DNA of 64,000 nt from Clostridium sp. Marseille-P3244 (GCF_900120155.1 NZ_LT635549.1:930001-994000); one strand, 5' to 3'; positions 34,830 to 42,560 are shown, counted from the stretch's first letter. Notes: a model not told the origin generated them from the sequence alone. Program-made: numbers and translations.

Positions 34830-36161
34830 ATGCATGACTACACAAGAGAAGATATCCTGCGGCTCGTAGAAGAGGAGGATGTAGCTTTTATCCGGCTACA
34901 GTTTACTGATATCTTCGGATCCATGAAGAACATGGCGGTGACGGGCAGTCAGCTGGAAAAGGCTCTGGACAACAGATGTATGTTTGACGCGTCCTCTGTT
35001 GAGGGATTGGAAGGAGAGGAGGATGCGGACATGTACCTGTATCCGGATCTGAGTACGTTCGAGATCTTTCCCTGGAGGCCCCAGCAGGGGAAAGTGGCAA
35101 GGATGATCTGCGATGTATACCGGCAGGACGGTACGCCCTATGAGGGAGATCCCCGGTATGTCCTGAAGAAAACAACGGCACAGGCGAAAGAGATGGGATA
35201 TACTCTGAACGCGGGACCGGAGTGCGAATTTTTCCTGTTCCATATGGATGAAGATGGACTGCCTACGACACTGACTCACGAGAAAGGCGGTTACTTCGAT
35301 GTAAGTCCTGTGGATTTCGGAGAGAACGCCAGGAGAGATATGGTGTTGACTCTGGAGGAAATGGGGTTTGAGATCATGTCATCCCACCATGAGATCGCGC
35401 CCGCTCAGCACGAGATTGATTTCCGCTATGATGAGGCCCTGGTGACGGCAGATAATCTTATGACCTTTAAGATGGTGGTCAAGACCATTGCAAAACGGCA
35501 TGGACTGCATGCTACATTTATGCCGAAACCAAAGGCAGGGACATATGGTTCGGGAATGCATATCAATCTGTCTCTGAGCCGGGATGGTGTGAATGTATTT
35601 CAGAGCGCGGAAGATAAAAACGGGCTGAGCCGGGAAGGATATTATTTCATCGGGGGACTGATGAAGCATATGAAGGCGATCACCTGTATCACGAATCCGA
35701 CCGTAAATTCTTATAAAAGATTTGTGCCGGGCTATGAAGCGCCGGTTTACATGGGATGGTCCGGAAAGACAAGAGGTCCCCTTATCCGTGTGCCTTCCGG
35801 AAGAGGAGAGAATACAAGGATCGAGCTGAGAAGTCCTGACGCGGCGGCCAATCCATATCTTGCGCTGGCTGTGCTTCTGGCAGCGGGATTGGACGGGATC
35901 CGAGATCAGATCATGCCGCCGCCAAGTATCGATGAAAACATTCAGAAAATGAGTCCCGGACAGAGGGAGGCGCTTGGAGTTCAGGAACTGCCCCGGTCTC
36001 TGGAAGAAGCACTGGATGAACTGGAAAAGGATGACCTGATCATCCGGGTTCTTGGCAGGGAGCTGACAGATAAGATCATCCGGGCGCGCCGGAAAGAATA
36101 CAAAGATTACTGTATGCAGGTCACTGACTGGGAGATCGAGAATTATCTGTACCGGCTGTAA
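34830..36161 (+). CDS. glnA: Glutamine synthetase, type I
   Basis: A 443-residue GSI-alpha enzyme. It has GPECEFFLF, HHEIAPAQHEID, GSGMHINLSLS, NPTVNSYKRFVPGYEAP and ENTRIELRSPDAAANPYLAL in the correct order. It makes glutamine from glutamate, ammonia and ATP. The length fits the feedback-regulated Firmicute form without an adenylylation insert. A perfect promoter and a terminator-like leader hairpin lie upstream, and an ANTAR regulator lies 106 bases downstream. Confidence 0.96.
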   Translation: MHDYTREDILRLVEEEDVAFIRLQFTDIFGSMKNMAVTGSQLEKALDNRCMFDASSVEGLEGEEDADMYLYPDLSTFEIFPWRPQQGKVARMICDVYRQDGTPYEGDPRYVLKKTTAQAKEMGYTLNAGPECEFFLFHMDEDGLPTTLTHEKGGYFDVSPVDFGENARRDMVLTLEEMGFEIMSSHHEIAPAQHEIDFRYDEALVTADNLMTFKMVVKTIAKRHGLHATFMPKPKAGTYGSGMHINLSLSRDGVNVFQSAEDKNGLSREGYYFIGGLMKHMKAITCITNPTVNSYKRFVPGYEAPVYMGWSGKTRGPLIRVPSGRGENTRIELRSPDAAANPYLALAVLLAAGLDGIRDQIMPPPSIDENIQKMSPGQREALGVQELPRSLEEALDELEKDDLIIRVLGRELTDKIIRARRKEYKDYCMQVTDWEIENYLYRL

Positions 36162-36267
36162 AACAGACTGGGGGAGCGAAACATCGCGAATAAGTGGTAT
36201 GTACCGGAATGTGCCGTGCAGGCTCCAAGATCATGGCAGATGAAAGACGACGGGAGGCGGGACGGAT

Positions 36268-36819
36268 TTGATCAATATAATAGTTGCGTTTTCAAAACGG
36301 GAAAATGCAGTGAATATTCGCAATATACTGGCTAAATCCGGATTCCAGGTGTCTGCGGTATGCCAGACCGGCTCTCAGGTGCTGCAGTATGCCGGCATGT
36401 GGGAAGAAGGGATCGTAATTTGCGGCGTACGGCTGCAGGATATGCATTATACCCAGCTGAGGGGATTGCTTGCCGCCGGGTTTGAGATGCTTCTGGCCGG
36501 TTCCCCTGCCAAATGGATGGATGATGGACTGCCCGACGGCGTGATCGGACTGCCTGCTCCAATAAAAGTTTATGATCTTGTGAATACAGTGGAGATGCTG
36601 TATGAGAATAAAAGAAGAAGGCATACCGCGAAGAGGCAGATCCGACACCAGAGGAACGAGGGAGAACGCCGAGAGATCGAACGGGCAAAAGCTCTGCTGA
36701 TGGAGCGAAATCATATGACTGAGGAAGAGGCTCACAGATATCTGCAGAAAACCAGCATGGAGAGTGGGACCAATATGACAGAGACAGCGCAGATGGTGCT
36801 GACAGTGATGGGGGATTAA
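36268..36819 (+). CDS. ANTAR-domain response-regulator-like antiterminator
   Basis: A 183-residue protein. The N-terminal 110 residues have a receiver-like fold (INIIVAFSKRENAVNIRNIL) but the phospho-acceptor region reads ICGVRLQDMHY and lacks a clear DD pair. A coiled linker leads to a C-terminal ANTAR domain (ERREIERAKALLMERNHMTEEEAHRYLQ, about residues 128-180). ANTAR proteins bind paired hexaloop hairpins in RNA and prevent termination. Its place after glnA suggests control of the glnA leader. Start is TTG 36268 behind GGGAGGCGGGACGGA. Confidence 0.88.
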   Translation: MINIIVAFSKRENAVNIRNILAKSGFQVSAVCQTGSQVLQYAGMWEEGIVICGVRLQDMHYTQLRGLLAAGFEMLLAGSPAKWMDDGLPDGVIGLPAPIKVYDLVNTVEMLYENKRRRHTAKRQIRHQRNEGERREIERAKALLMERNHMTEEEAHRYLQKTSMESGTNMTETAQMVLTVMGD

Positions 36820-36840
36820 AGAAAAAGAGAGGGTTTTAAG

Positions 36841-37677
36841 ATGAGATTTACGAAAATGCAGGGACTTGGAAATGATTATGTGTATGTCAACTGTCTGAAA
36901 GAGAAGGTCAAAGATCCGGCGGTGCTGGCAAAAAAGATCAGTGACCGGCATTTTGGCGTCGGTTCGGACGGCCTGATCATGATCAATCCCTCCGACTGTG
37001 CCGACTTTGAAATGGAAATGTATAATGCCGACGGATCCCGGGGAGAGATGTGTGGTAACGGGATCCGCTGTGTAGGGAAATACGTATATGACTATGGGCT
37101 CACAGATAAGAAACATATTTCTGTCGACACACTGGGCGGGATCAAATTTCTCGACCTTACGACAGAGGACGGGAAAGTGAAGCTGGTAAAGGTGGATATG
37201 GGGAGGCCGGAGCTTCAGCCGGAACTGGTGCCGGTGACAGCAGACGGGAAAGAGGTTGTTAACGCGCCGATCACGGTGGACGGGGACGAATACCGTATGA
37301 CCTGTGTTTCCATGGGAAATCCCCATGCTGTCGTCTTTGTGGACTGTGATGTGAGAGAACTGCCGCTGGAAAAGATCGGTCCAAAGTTCGAGAACCATGA
37401 AAGATTTCCCCAAAGAGTGAATACGGAATTTGTTAGAGTAACAGACCGCCATACAGCAGAGATGCGGGTGTGGGAGCGGGGCTCCGGAGAGACCCTCGCC
37501 TGTGGGACAGGAGCATGCGCTGTGGCGGTGGCCTGTGTGCTGAACGGTCTGACAGAAGATGAGGTAACAGTAAAGCTCCTGGGAGGCGATCTGTTCATCC
37601 ACTGGGACCGTAAGAAACATACAGTCTATATGACCGGTCCTGCGGAAACAGTGTTTGACGGAGAGTGGCCGGAGTAG
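36841..37677 (+). CDS. dapF: Diaminopimelate epimerase
   Basis: A 278-residue epimerase with both active-site cysteines, in GEMCGNGIRCVGKY (near residue 73) and in ETLACGTGACAVAVA (near residue 222). It converts LL- to meso-diaminopimelate for lysine and peptidoglycan. It is 21 bases after the ANTAR gene, which suggests co-transcription. The tRNA-Pro island begins 80 bases downstream. Confidence 0.95.
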   Translation: MRFTKMQGLGNDYVYVNCLKEKVKDPAVLAKKISDRHFGVGSDGLIMINPSDCADFEMEMYNADGSRGEMCGNGIRCVGKYVYDYGLTDKKHISVDTLGGIKFLDLTTEDGKVKLVKVDMGRPELQPELVPVTADGKEVVNAPITVDGDEYRMTCVSMGNPHAVVFVDCDVRELPLEKIGPKFENHERFPQRVNTEFVRVTDRHTAEMRVWERGSGETLACGTGACAVAVACVLNGLTEDEVTVKLLGGDLFIHWDRKKHTVYMTGPAETVFDGEWPE

Positions 37678-37710
37678 AAAGCCTGATATGGAATGTCTTT
37701 CTTAAAGCAT

Positions 37711-37743
37711 AAAAAACGCAGAGTCTATAGACCAGACTCTGCG
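37711..37743 (-). terminator. Terminator beyond the tRNA-Pro 3' fragment
   Basis: CGCAGAGTCT/AGACTCTGCG (37717-37726 and 37734-37743) with a 7-nt loop is followed on the minus strand by TTTTTT (37716-37711). It was probably the original terminator of the tRNA-Pro gene before the island separated them. It also faces the end of dapF. Confidence 0.8.
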
Positions 37744-37755
37744 GTATCTTATAAT

Positions 37756-37800
37756 AATCGGAGTGACAGGATTCGAACCTGCGGCCTCTACGTCCCGAAC
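37756..37800 (-). repeat. Island attachment site copy 1 (orphan tRNA-Pro 3' fragment)
   Basis: The sequence is identical to 41796-41840. It holds the 3' half of tRNA-Pro from the anticodon loop, with no 5' half. Beyond 37800 the sequence departs completely from the tRNA. The original terminator hairpin is still present 13 bases away. Confidence 0.9.
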
Positions 37801-38034
37801 AATTCAGGAGCATTTTTCTTTAATGTCATTGAATGTCCTGTAGGTGCCTGAAAGTGCCTAGATTACGGCACTTTCGGCAGGAGAGAGCAGTAACAAATGA
37901 ATTCCTGCACTTCATCAATAATAGTAACTGTTAGAATAAGTGTTAGAACGGGCAGATATCATTATAACCAAATGCGAAATGAATATTTTCTTCATATTTA
38001 CATATAATCTAGTATTAAGGAAGGAGTGTATTAA
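37801..38034. other. Left end of island, non-coding
   Basis: No convincing gene is seen. A hairpin AAAGTGCC/GGCACTTT lies at 37851-37874. TGTTAGAA occurs at 37929 and 37941, 12 bp apart. The right end of the island carries the same pair at 41671 and 41683, with the same 12-bp step and orientation. On the minus strand the left pair falls in a short remnant reading VLTLILTV and the right pair reads VLTPVLT, so they may be ends of lost integrase genes or recombinase arm sites. Confidence 0.4.
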
Positions 38035-38202
38035 GTGCTCAAGTTTTTTTCAAATACTATATTAGCGTATTTAGAAACTGATATAAATAACTTTATAAAT
38101 CAAAATAATTGCACTGTAATAAGTCTGTACTATACTCCTCTAGTATATGAGGGTGAAATTATGCATAATATAGTATTGTACTATACAATTCCCACAGAAT
38201 AA
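38035..38202 (+). CDS. Small 55-aa protein at island left end
   Basis: GTG 38035 lies 8 bases after AAGGAG. The frame encodes a 55-residue protein beginning MLKFFSNTILAYLETDINNF and ending YTIPTE. The alternation of a helix rich in E/D/N and beta strands (VISLYYTP, NIVLYYT) recalls Cse60-like small sporulation proteins, but this is only a resemblance. It converges with the minus-strand gene ending at 38181 and overlaps its last 22 bases. It is the only plus-strand gene candidate in the island. Confidence 0.5.
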   Translation: MLKFFSNTILAYLETDINNFINQNNCTVISLYYTPLVYEGEIMHNIVLYYTIPTE

Positions 38203-39083
38203 GTAGCAATTTCTTTGTATATGATAGTAAGCCAATTAATAAAAATCGGATTTAAGGCCTCAAAAATATCCCGTTTATCGTAACTTGTGTCATAAAAATT
38301 ATCTCCACCCTTTCCAATTAGCATGTGAAAAAAATGATTTCTGATAGTTATTATAAGATCAATAACATTAGCAAAGCCAATATGCATAGTATTACCATCG
38401 AACGAATAATAATTTTCTTTAATAACTCTTTGAAATTCAGCTTCAATTAAAAGTTCTGTTCCATTCATAAAAAACACGTCAAACTTATATCTCTCATATA
38501 TATCATTATCTTTAAATAACACTTTCAAAAATCTTTTAAAAAATTTCAGTTCTCCCTCTGATTCTCCTCCCATAAAGTCCTTTAAGTGCTTATATGATCC
38601 TCTATAATCCATAGATTTAGACGCATATATCAACGGGAAAGAATAGCTCATAAATTCCAAAGCTCTATATATATGAACAAAAGATTCAATTGGTGAATCT
38701 TTTATGGTAATTAATGCATTTGTTAACTCCGCTAATAGTTGTCTGTGAACAAAATTATTTCTCCTATTTATTTGTATATATTTATTTATCGCTTTTTTTT
38801 CCGTTTGTCCATAGTGATCCAAAGAGAAAAAATCTTGAATTATTTTCTTCTTAAAAGTTGTATTATCATCTCTTCCTGGAATAGCATAATTTGTCAGTTG
38901 CAAACGTTCTGAATATTCTCCATGTACAGGATATGTAACTTTTAAAGTTCCAGATAATAATCTTATTAATAATGCTTCATGAGCTATTTCATCACGAATC
39001 AGCAATTCTGTAGGCATGTTCGTACTACTAATTCCATCTAAACCATCTTCAAATATAAACAGATCTTTCTGAACAGAACACAT
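38181..39083 (-). CDS. Unknown protein with two HEPN-like R-x4-H motifs
   Basis: A 300-residue, mostly helical protein, the last gene of the island operon. Two R-x4-H motifs are visible: R108-NNFV-H113 in a helix-rich segment and R248-NHFF-H253 near the C-terminus (VIDLIITIRNHFFHML). R-x4-6-H, often with RN, is the catalytic signature of HEPN ribonucleases in toxins and defence proteins. ATG 39083 follows AGGAG and is one base past the stop of the upstream gene, so the two are coupled. No family name is recognised. A nuclease effector role is inference from motif and context. Confidence 0.65.
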   Translation of the reverse strand: MCSVQKDLFIFEDGLDGISSTNMPTELLIRDEIAHEALLIRLLSGTLKVTYPVHGEYSERLQLTNYAIPGRDDNTTFKKKIIQDFFSLDHYGQTEKKAINKYIQINRRNNFVHRQLLAELTNALITIKDSPIESFVHIYRALEFMSYSFPLIYASKSMDYRGSYKHLKDFMGGESEGELKFFKRFLKVLFKDNDIYERYKFDVFFMNGTELLIEAEFQRVIKENYYSFDGNTMHIGFANVIDLIITIRNHFFHMLIGKGGDNFYDTSYDKRDIFEALNPIFINWLTIIYKEIATYSVGIV

Positions 39084-39084
39084 A

Positions 39085-40107
39085 TTATAACTCCTGAGAA
39101 ATAGCATCTAATAAGTCTGAATAGCTATATTGAGAAAATTTAACAATATTTTCAAAATAGTATTTTACCATTCTTCGTCTAGATAAACCGAGTTTTATCT
39201 TAGAAACATCAATCGCAGAAAATACATCCTCAAACATTTCTATTAAATTTTTTAACTCATCTTTGTTCAATTCGCATACTTCAGAAAAAACAGTATTCAT
39301 TGCTGCTGAAAATCCAATAAAATTATTAGCAATTTTAAACCAACTATTCAAATATTCATCCTCTAGCATAGTAGAAATATAGTCAATCACATCCTTAAAC
39401 TCACCATTTTTAGATGCTATATTTGAATTCAAAATTTTATCAGCAATTAATTCATTCATTTTTTCTTCTATTATCTTTTGATTATCAATGTTCACAGAAT
39501 TACTAATATAGGCCAAATATCCCTTAATCAGGTTTTCTTTGTTCATACTTTCATCTTCACTTTTTCTTCTTGTTTTTTTAGCCTTCTCTGTAACACTTAG
39601 TATTGGCAACGAATCAAAATCAAATATATTTCCTGCTAATATTTCTATTTGATGGCGCGCAGACATTGGCTTTTGACCATTATTTAGCGTGATCATTCTA
39701 TAAAGCAATCTATCCATAGAATCGCATATCAGAATATTACAATATAACATTCTTGATAGATCCAACTTAGACCGATCGATTCTGTTTAAAGTAGTCAGCC
39801 TTTGGATACCATCTAAAATAAATGCGTTTTTCATATTTTTATTGATATACACATCACTTATTTCTTCTTCTTCTGGCATTTTATCGTCAACTTTAATAGC
39901 AACAGTGATATTCGGCATAATACATCCCGTTTGAATATCCTCTTCTAACCTTTTATAAAAAGAAGCTCTCAAAGGATTTCTTTGAAATTCCAATTTATTA
40001 ATTAACGGAACTAATTTTTCGATAGCATATTCATAATCTACACCTGTTGTTAAATAAAAACTTCTTATCACCTTGTCATACTGTATATCATATAATTTTA
40101 AATCCAT
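39085..40107 (-). CDS. DGQHR/DUF262-like ParB-superfamily protein
   Basis: A 340-residue protein. Residues 94-108 read NAFILDGIQRLTTLN, matching the DGQQR motif of DUF262 and DGQHR proteins with I for Q. LNNGQKPMSARH at 141-152 resembles the second conserved block. Before it, FQRNPLRASFYKRLEEDI and MPNITVAIKV match the N-terminal strand pattern. Such ParB-like proteins occur in phosphorothioation (DndB), type IV restriction (GmrSD) and other defence loci. The C-terminal half is helical and unassigned. It is directly coupled to the R-x4-H protein. Confidence 0.7.
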   Translation of the reverse strand: MDLKLYDIQYDKVIRSFYLTTGVDYEYAIEKLVPLINKLEFQRNPLRASFYKRLEEDIQTGCIMPNITVAIKVDDKMPEEEEISDVYINKNMKNAFILDGIQRLTTLNRIDRSKLDLSRMLYCNILICDSMDRLLYRMITLNNGQKPMSARHQIEILAGNIFDFDSLPILSVTEKAKKTRRKSEDESMNKENLIKGYLAYISNSVNIDNQKIIEEKMNELIADKILNSNIASKNGEFKDVIDYISTMLEDEYLNSWFKIANNFIGFSAAMNTVFSEVCELNKDELKNLIEMFEDVFSAIDVSKIKLGLSRRRMVKYYFENIVKFSQYSYSDLLDAISQEL

Positions 40108-40136
40108 TACTTTTCCTTCTTTCTAAAGCATACGTT

Positions 40137-40697
40137 CTAACTGTTATATGTTTTCATGCAAAGTTTTCGAATAATTTGATTAGGCGAATTAGGGCTACCC
40201 TCCACCTCAATTTTTAACTGTTTTCGCAAACCATTTATTGCATTACGAATGGTTGTAACTTGATAACCTTCATTAGTTAAAGTGTCTCTTAATTTTTTTC
40301 GGGTTATTTGGTCAGTATTTTCTAATTCTACTAAAATACGCTTGGTACAAGGCAGACCTCCCTGGGGTCTGTTTTTCTTTATAGCACCTGCTGGTTTATC
40401 ACCTGCCCATTTAGATAATATATTATATCCTTTTTTATGCTTAGCATCTCTATTTTTTGCTGCCGGGATGCATATCTTAGCGCTATTGTCTCCAAAATCA
40501 TGTCTGCCAGAGCATTTTACTGTTTCAGTAGCCAATTTATAACTAATATATCCATAAAGCGAATAACCTGATTGCCCTTTTTTTACACCACCAGATATAT
40601 TATCCCACATAACACCTTCTATTTCTGAAATAGGCACTTCACTACAGATATAGTCCGAAGGAGTTCTACTAATCACAACATATAATTCATCATCCAT
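40137..40697 (-). CDS. Hypothetical island protein, possible winged helix
   Basis: A 186-residue basic protein not recognised as a known family. The N-terminal 75 residues are beta-rich (ELYVVISRTPSDYICSEVPI). The middle is basic, rich in K, R and G (KNRDAKHKKGYNILSKWAG). The C-terminal 60 residues (TRKKLRDTLTNEGYQVTTI, then INGLRKQL) have the spacing of a winged helix. It starts three bases after the HEPN gene stop and precedes the DGQHR-like gene by 29 bases. DNA or RNA binding is plausible but not shown. Confidence 0.55.
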   Translation of the reverse strand: MDDELYVVISRTPSDYICSEVPISEIEGVMWDNISGGVKKGQSGYSLYGYISYKLATETVKCSGRHDFGDNSAKICIPAAKNRDAKHKKGYNILSKWAGDKPAGAIKKNRPQGGLPCTKRILVELENTDQITRKKLRDTLTNEGYQVTTIRNAINGLRKQLKIEVEGSPNSPNQIIRKLCMKTYNS

Positions 40698-40699
40698 CT

Positions 40700-41095
40700 T
40701 TAATTATCCTTTTCCAAATATTTCTTCACTGCATCTACAAATTTTTCCGCTTTTTCATACTGTTCCACAGCATCATTTCTGGACACCAGAAAGAAATCAG
40801 CATAGTCACAGTTGTTCCTGATCTGGAAAGCGCTACTTATGTATTTGGAATATTCTTTATCAAATTTTCCAGTCTTTACATATTCCTTCTGGAAATAAGC
40901 TATTACCCCTGCATGTTTAGAGAAGTCCACTTTATCCAATGCAAGTATAGCTCTGATAGCTGAAAACATGGCATAGTAAGATCTTCCGATCGAATCTTTA
41001 TATTCTCCGGCATCAAGCAGGATCTTAGCAGAGTGAAGTTTTTCCTGCGCAGTCTCTAAACGATATTCAACAAGTTCCTTTTGATAGTCAGGCAC
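40700..41095 (-). CDS. HEPN-domain protein, HepT-like partner of MNT
   Basis: A 131-residue all-helical HEPN protein of the COG1895 type (SIGRSYYAMFSAIRAIL, then FQIRNNCDYADFF). The usual R-x4-H is R93-x4-Y98 here, so nuclease activity is uncertain. It overlaps the preceding MNT gene by 8 bases and begins with GTG behind GGAAGGAG. HEPN/MNT pairs are toxin-antitoxin modules (type VII, HepT/MntA), in which the nucleotidyltransferase AMPylates the toxin. Confidence 0.82.
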   Translation of the reverse strand: MPDYQKELVEYRLETAQEKLHSAKILLDAGEYKDSIGRSYYAMFSAIRAILALDKVDFSKHAGVIAYFQKEYVKTGKFDKEYSKYISSAFQIRNNCDYADFFLVSRNDAVEQYEKAEKFVDAVKKYLEKDN

Positions 41096-41429
41096 TCAGC
41101 TTCACTCCTTCCCGCGCGATATTTCTATAATAAGGGAGTATATCTTTATAAGTTTCAAATTCACTATATGGAATTACAGTTGGGGAAATGATCACCTCAT
41201 AATCTAATTCCAGATCTGAAACAACGTCCCATATTTTCTTTAACTGATTTTGCAGTTCCCGTCTTTCGCCTTTTACGATCGCCACAATATCAATATCTGA
41301 CTCTGTATTATAGTCTCCCCTGGCATATGATCCATACAAATAGATATCACACAAATTCTGATTATAGATACTGCGGTATATTATAACGATTTTCTTCAAT
41401 AATTTTTCGAGATCGTTCTGTGTACACAT
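41088..41429 (-). CDS. MNT-domain nucleotidyltransferase, MntA-like antitoxin
   Basis: A 113-residue minimal nucleotidyltransferase. GSYARGDYNTESDIDI (residues 33-48) is the GSx10DxD motif with D45 and D47, and D76 or E78 in LELDYEV may be the third acid. MntA proteins transfer AMP to a HEPN toxin and neutralise it. ATG 41429 has AAGGAG 10 bases upstream. It is the first gene of the island operon, with a promoter at 41497-41525. Confidence 0.85.
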   Translation of the reverse strand: MCTQNDLEKLLKKIVIIYRSIYNQNLCDIYLYGSYARGDYNTESDIDIVAIVKGERRELQNQLKKIWDVVSDLELDYEVIISPTVIPYSEFETYKDILPYYRNIAREGVKLSA

Positions 41430-41496
41430 ATCATATGATCTCCTTCCCAAAACTAAAAAGCTACAAGTTTATATGTTTGAAATTTCTTATATAATT

Positions 41497-41525
41497 ATTA
41501 TACCTGCAACTTATATTTTAAACAA
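41497..41525 (-). promoter_or_regulatory. Promoter of the island operon
   Basis: On the minus strand TTGTTT (41525-41520), a 17-base spacer and a perfect TATAAT (41502-41497) lie about 70 bases upstream of the MNT gene start. No second promoter of this quality is seen between the five genes. Confidence 0.65.
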
Positions 41526-41542
41526 TTACTTTCTTTGGAAGC

Positions 41543-41592
41543 GTAGAATACGTATCAGAATATCTTCTGCAAGATTCCGAAACGTATTCTAC
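41543..41592. repeat. Inverted repeat between island operon and tRNA-Pro
   Basis: GTAGAATACGT (41543-41553) and ACGTATTCTAC (41582-41592) are perfect inverted copies; with three mismatches the match extends to about 18 bp. The 28-bp centre contains a smaller hairpin (CAGAA/TTCTG). It lies upstream of the operon promoter and could be a regulator site, a recombination-factor site or a terminator. The rest of 41430-41797 holds the TGTTAGAA pair and a tRNA terminator and no gene. Confidence 0.5.
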
Positions 41593-41746
41593 ACATTGTT
41601 TTTTGCTGCATAAATTCTGAGCGGCTCACAGGAGTCCTGATGCCCCATAATTCAGCTTTGCCGGGGGAAGTGTTAGAACAGGTGTTAGAACAACCTCAAA
41701 AAGATGATGATTTCCATACAAAAGCAGCAGGATAGAAAAGTAAAAG

Positions 41747-41781
41747 AAAAACCGCAAAGCCCATAACTCAAGGCTTTGCGG
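41747..41781 (-). terminator. Terminator of intact tRNA-Pro
   Basis: CCGCAAAGCC/GGCTTTGCGG (41752-41761 and 41772-41781) is followed on the minus strand by TTTTTCTTTT. It lies within the island, so it was brought in with the replacement 3' end of the tRNA. It shares TGCGGTATC with the older terminator at 37.7 kb. Confidence 0.8.
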
Positions 41782-41795
41782 TATCGCAATAAAAA

Positions 41796-41871
<76 letters not shown>

Positions 41872-41946
41872 GAAATATAACAGGAAATAAATTTTAAAAA
41901 TTCCCATTATGATGAAATAAGGAATCTGCCCCAGGCAAATTCCCAG

Positions 41947-42018
41947 CTACGGAAAAGGGACTTGAACCCCTACTAACAGAGTCAGAGTCTGCTGTGCTGC
42001 CAATTACACCATTCCGCA
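41947..42018 (-). tRNA. tRNA-Gln(CTG)
   Basis: A 72-nt cloverleaf on the minus strand with acceptor TGCGGAA/TTCCGTA, D arm GGTGTAATTGGCAGCAC, anticodon loop CTCTGAC (anticodon CTG) and T loop GTTCAAG. Discriminator G73 and the U1-A72 pair are typical of tRNA-Gln. It lies 75 bases upstream of tRNA-Pro on the same strand. Confidence 0.93.
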
Positions 42019-42109
42019 TCATTGTCGCCGGCTGTCGCAGGCAACACGATTATTATAACAGACTTTTCAAAAAAATCAAGCATTTTTTAAAAAATCTTTT
42101 CTGACCCTT

Positions 42110-42560
42110 GAATGAAAAACTAAATTCCACTTACATGCTGAATTTAGTCTTACAATGCCATGACTGTTCTTAGGCTCCTGAGCCAGAGGTTTCATATACA
42201 AGCCATCCCGTGAGGGACTTGCTCTTGATGGGACGAAAAAGAAATGCTATACTACCCCAAACACGACGAGCGAATTTGACTGTTCTTGAGTTCTTCGCCG
42301 TCGGTAATAGTCTAAATGCATTTCTTTTTTGGGCTGTCAAGAGTGGCGTAGCTAGATACAGAATTTAGTCTTGCAAGACATTCCTGCTACGTCCTATTTG
42401 TGGTATACATTTTTCTATAGCTGCATTTTTTTCACCTAATTGTCGTTTATTTTGTAAGACTTAATTCCACAATAAAGAGTAAATTCCGTTCAAATATGGC
42501 TTTTAGTCTTCAGTATGGAATTTGCCTTTACATGCGGAATTTACTTTTTCACTCAACCAA
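42110..42560. repeat. Repeat-rich, structured intergenic block of unknown kind
   Basis: No gene is recognised in 42019-42643. GAATTTAGTCTTACAA (42139-42154) recurs inverted as TTGTAAGACTTAATTC near 42457, with 15 of 16 bases matching. Variants (GAATTTAGTCTTGCAA near 42362, GGAATTTGCCTTTACA near 42518, GGAATTTACTTTTTC near 42536) lie nearby. AAAAAGAAATGC near 42236 pairs with GCATTTCTTTTT near 42318. Small hairpins GGCT/AGCC and TCCC/GGGA also occur. A 56-codon minus-strand open stretch at 42246-42076 reads GLYMKPLAQEPKNSHGIV in its middle. It may be a decayed transposable element end or a structured RNA. Confidence 0.45.

Noticed and set aside
36292-37620. 442-codon minus-strand frame across the ANTAR and dapF genes
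   Set aside because: It spans two well-identified plus-strand genes and the gap between them, and its product is low-complexity H/C/F/S-rich; a shadow frame.
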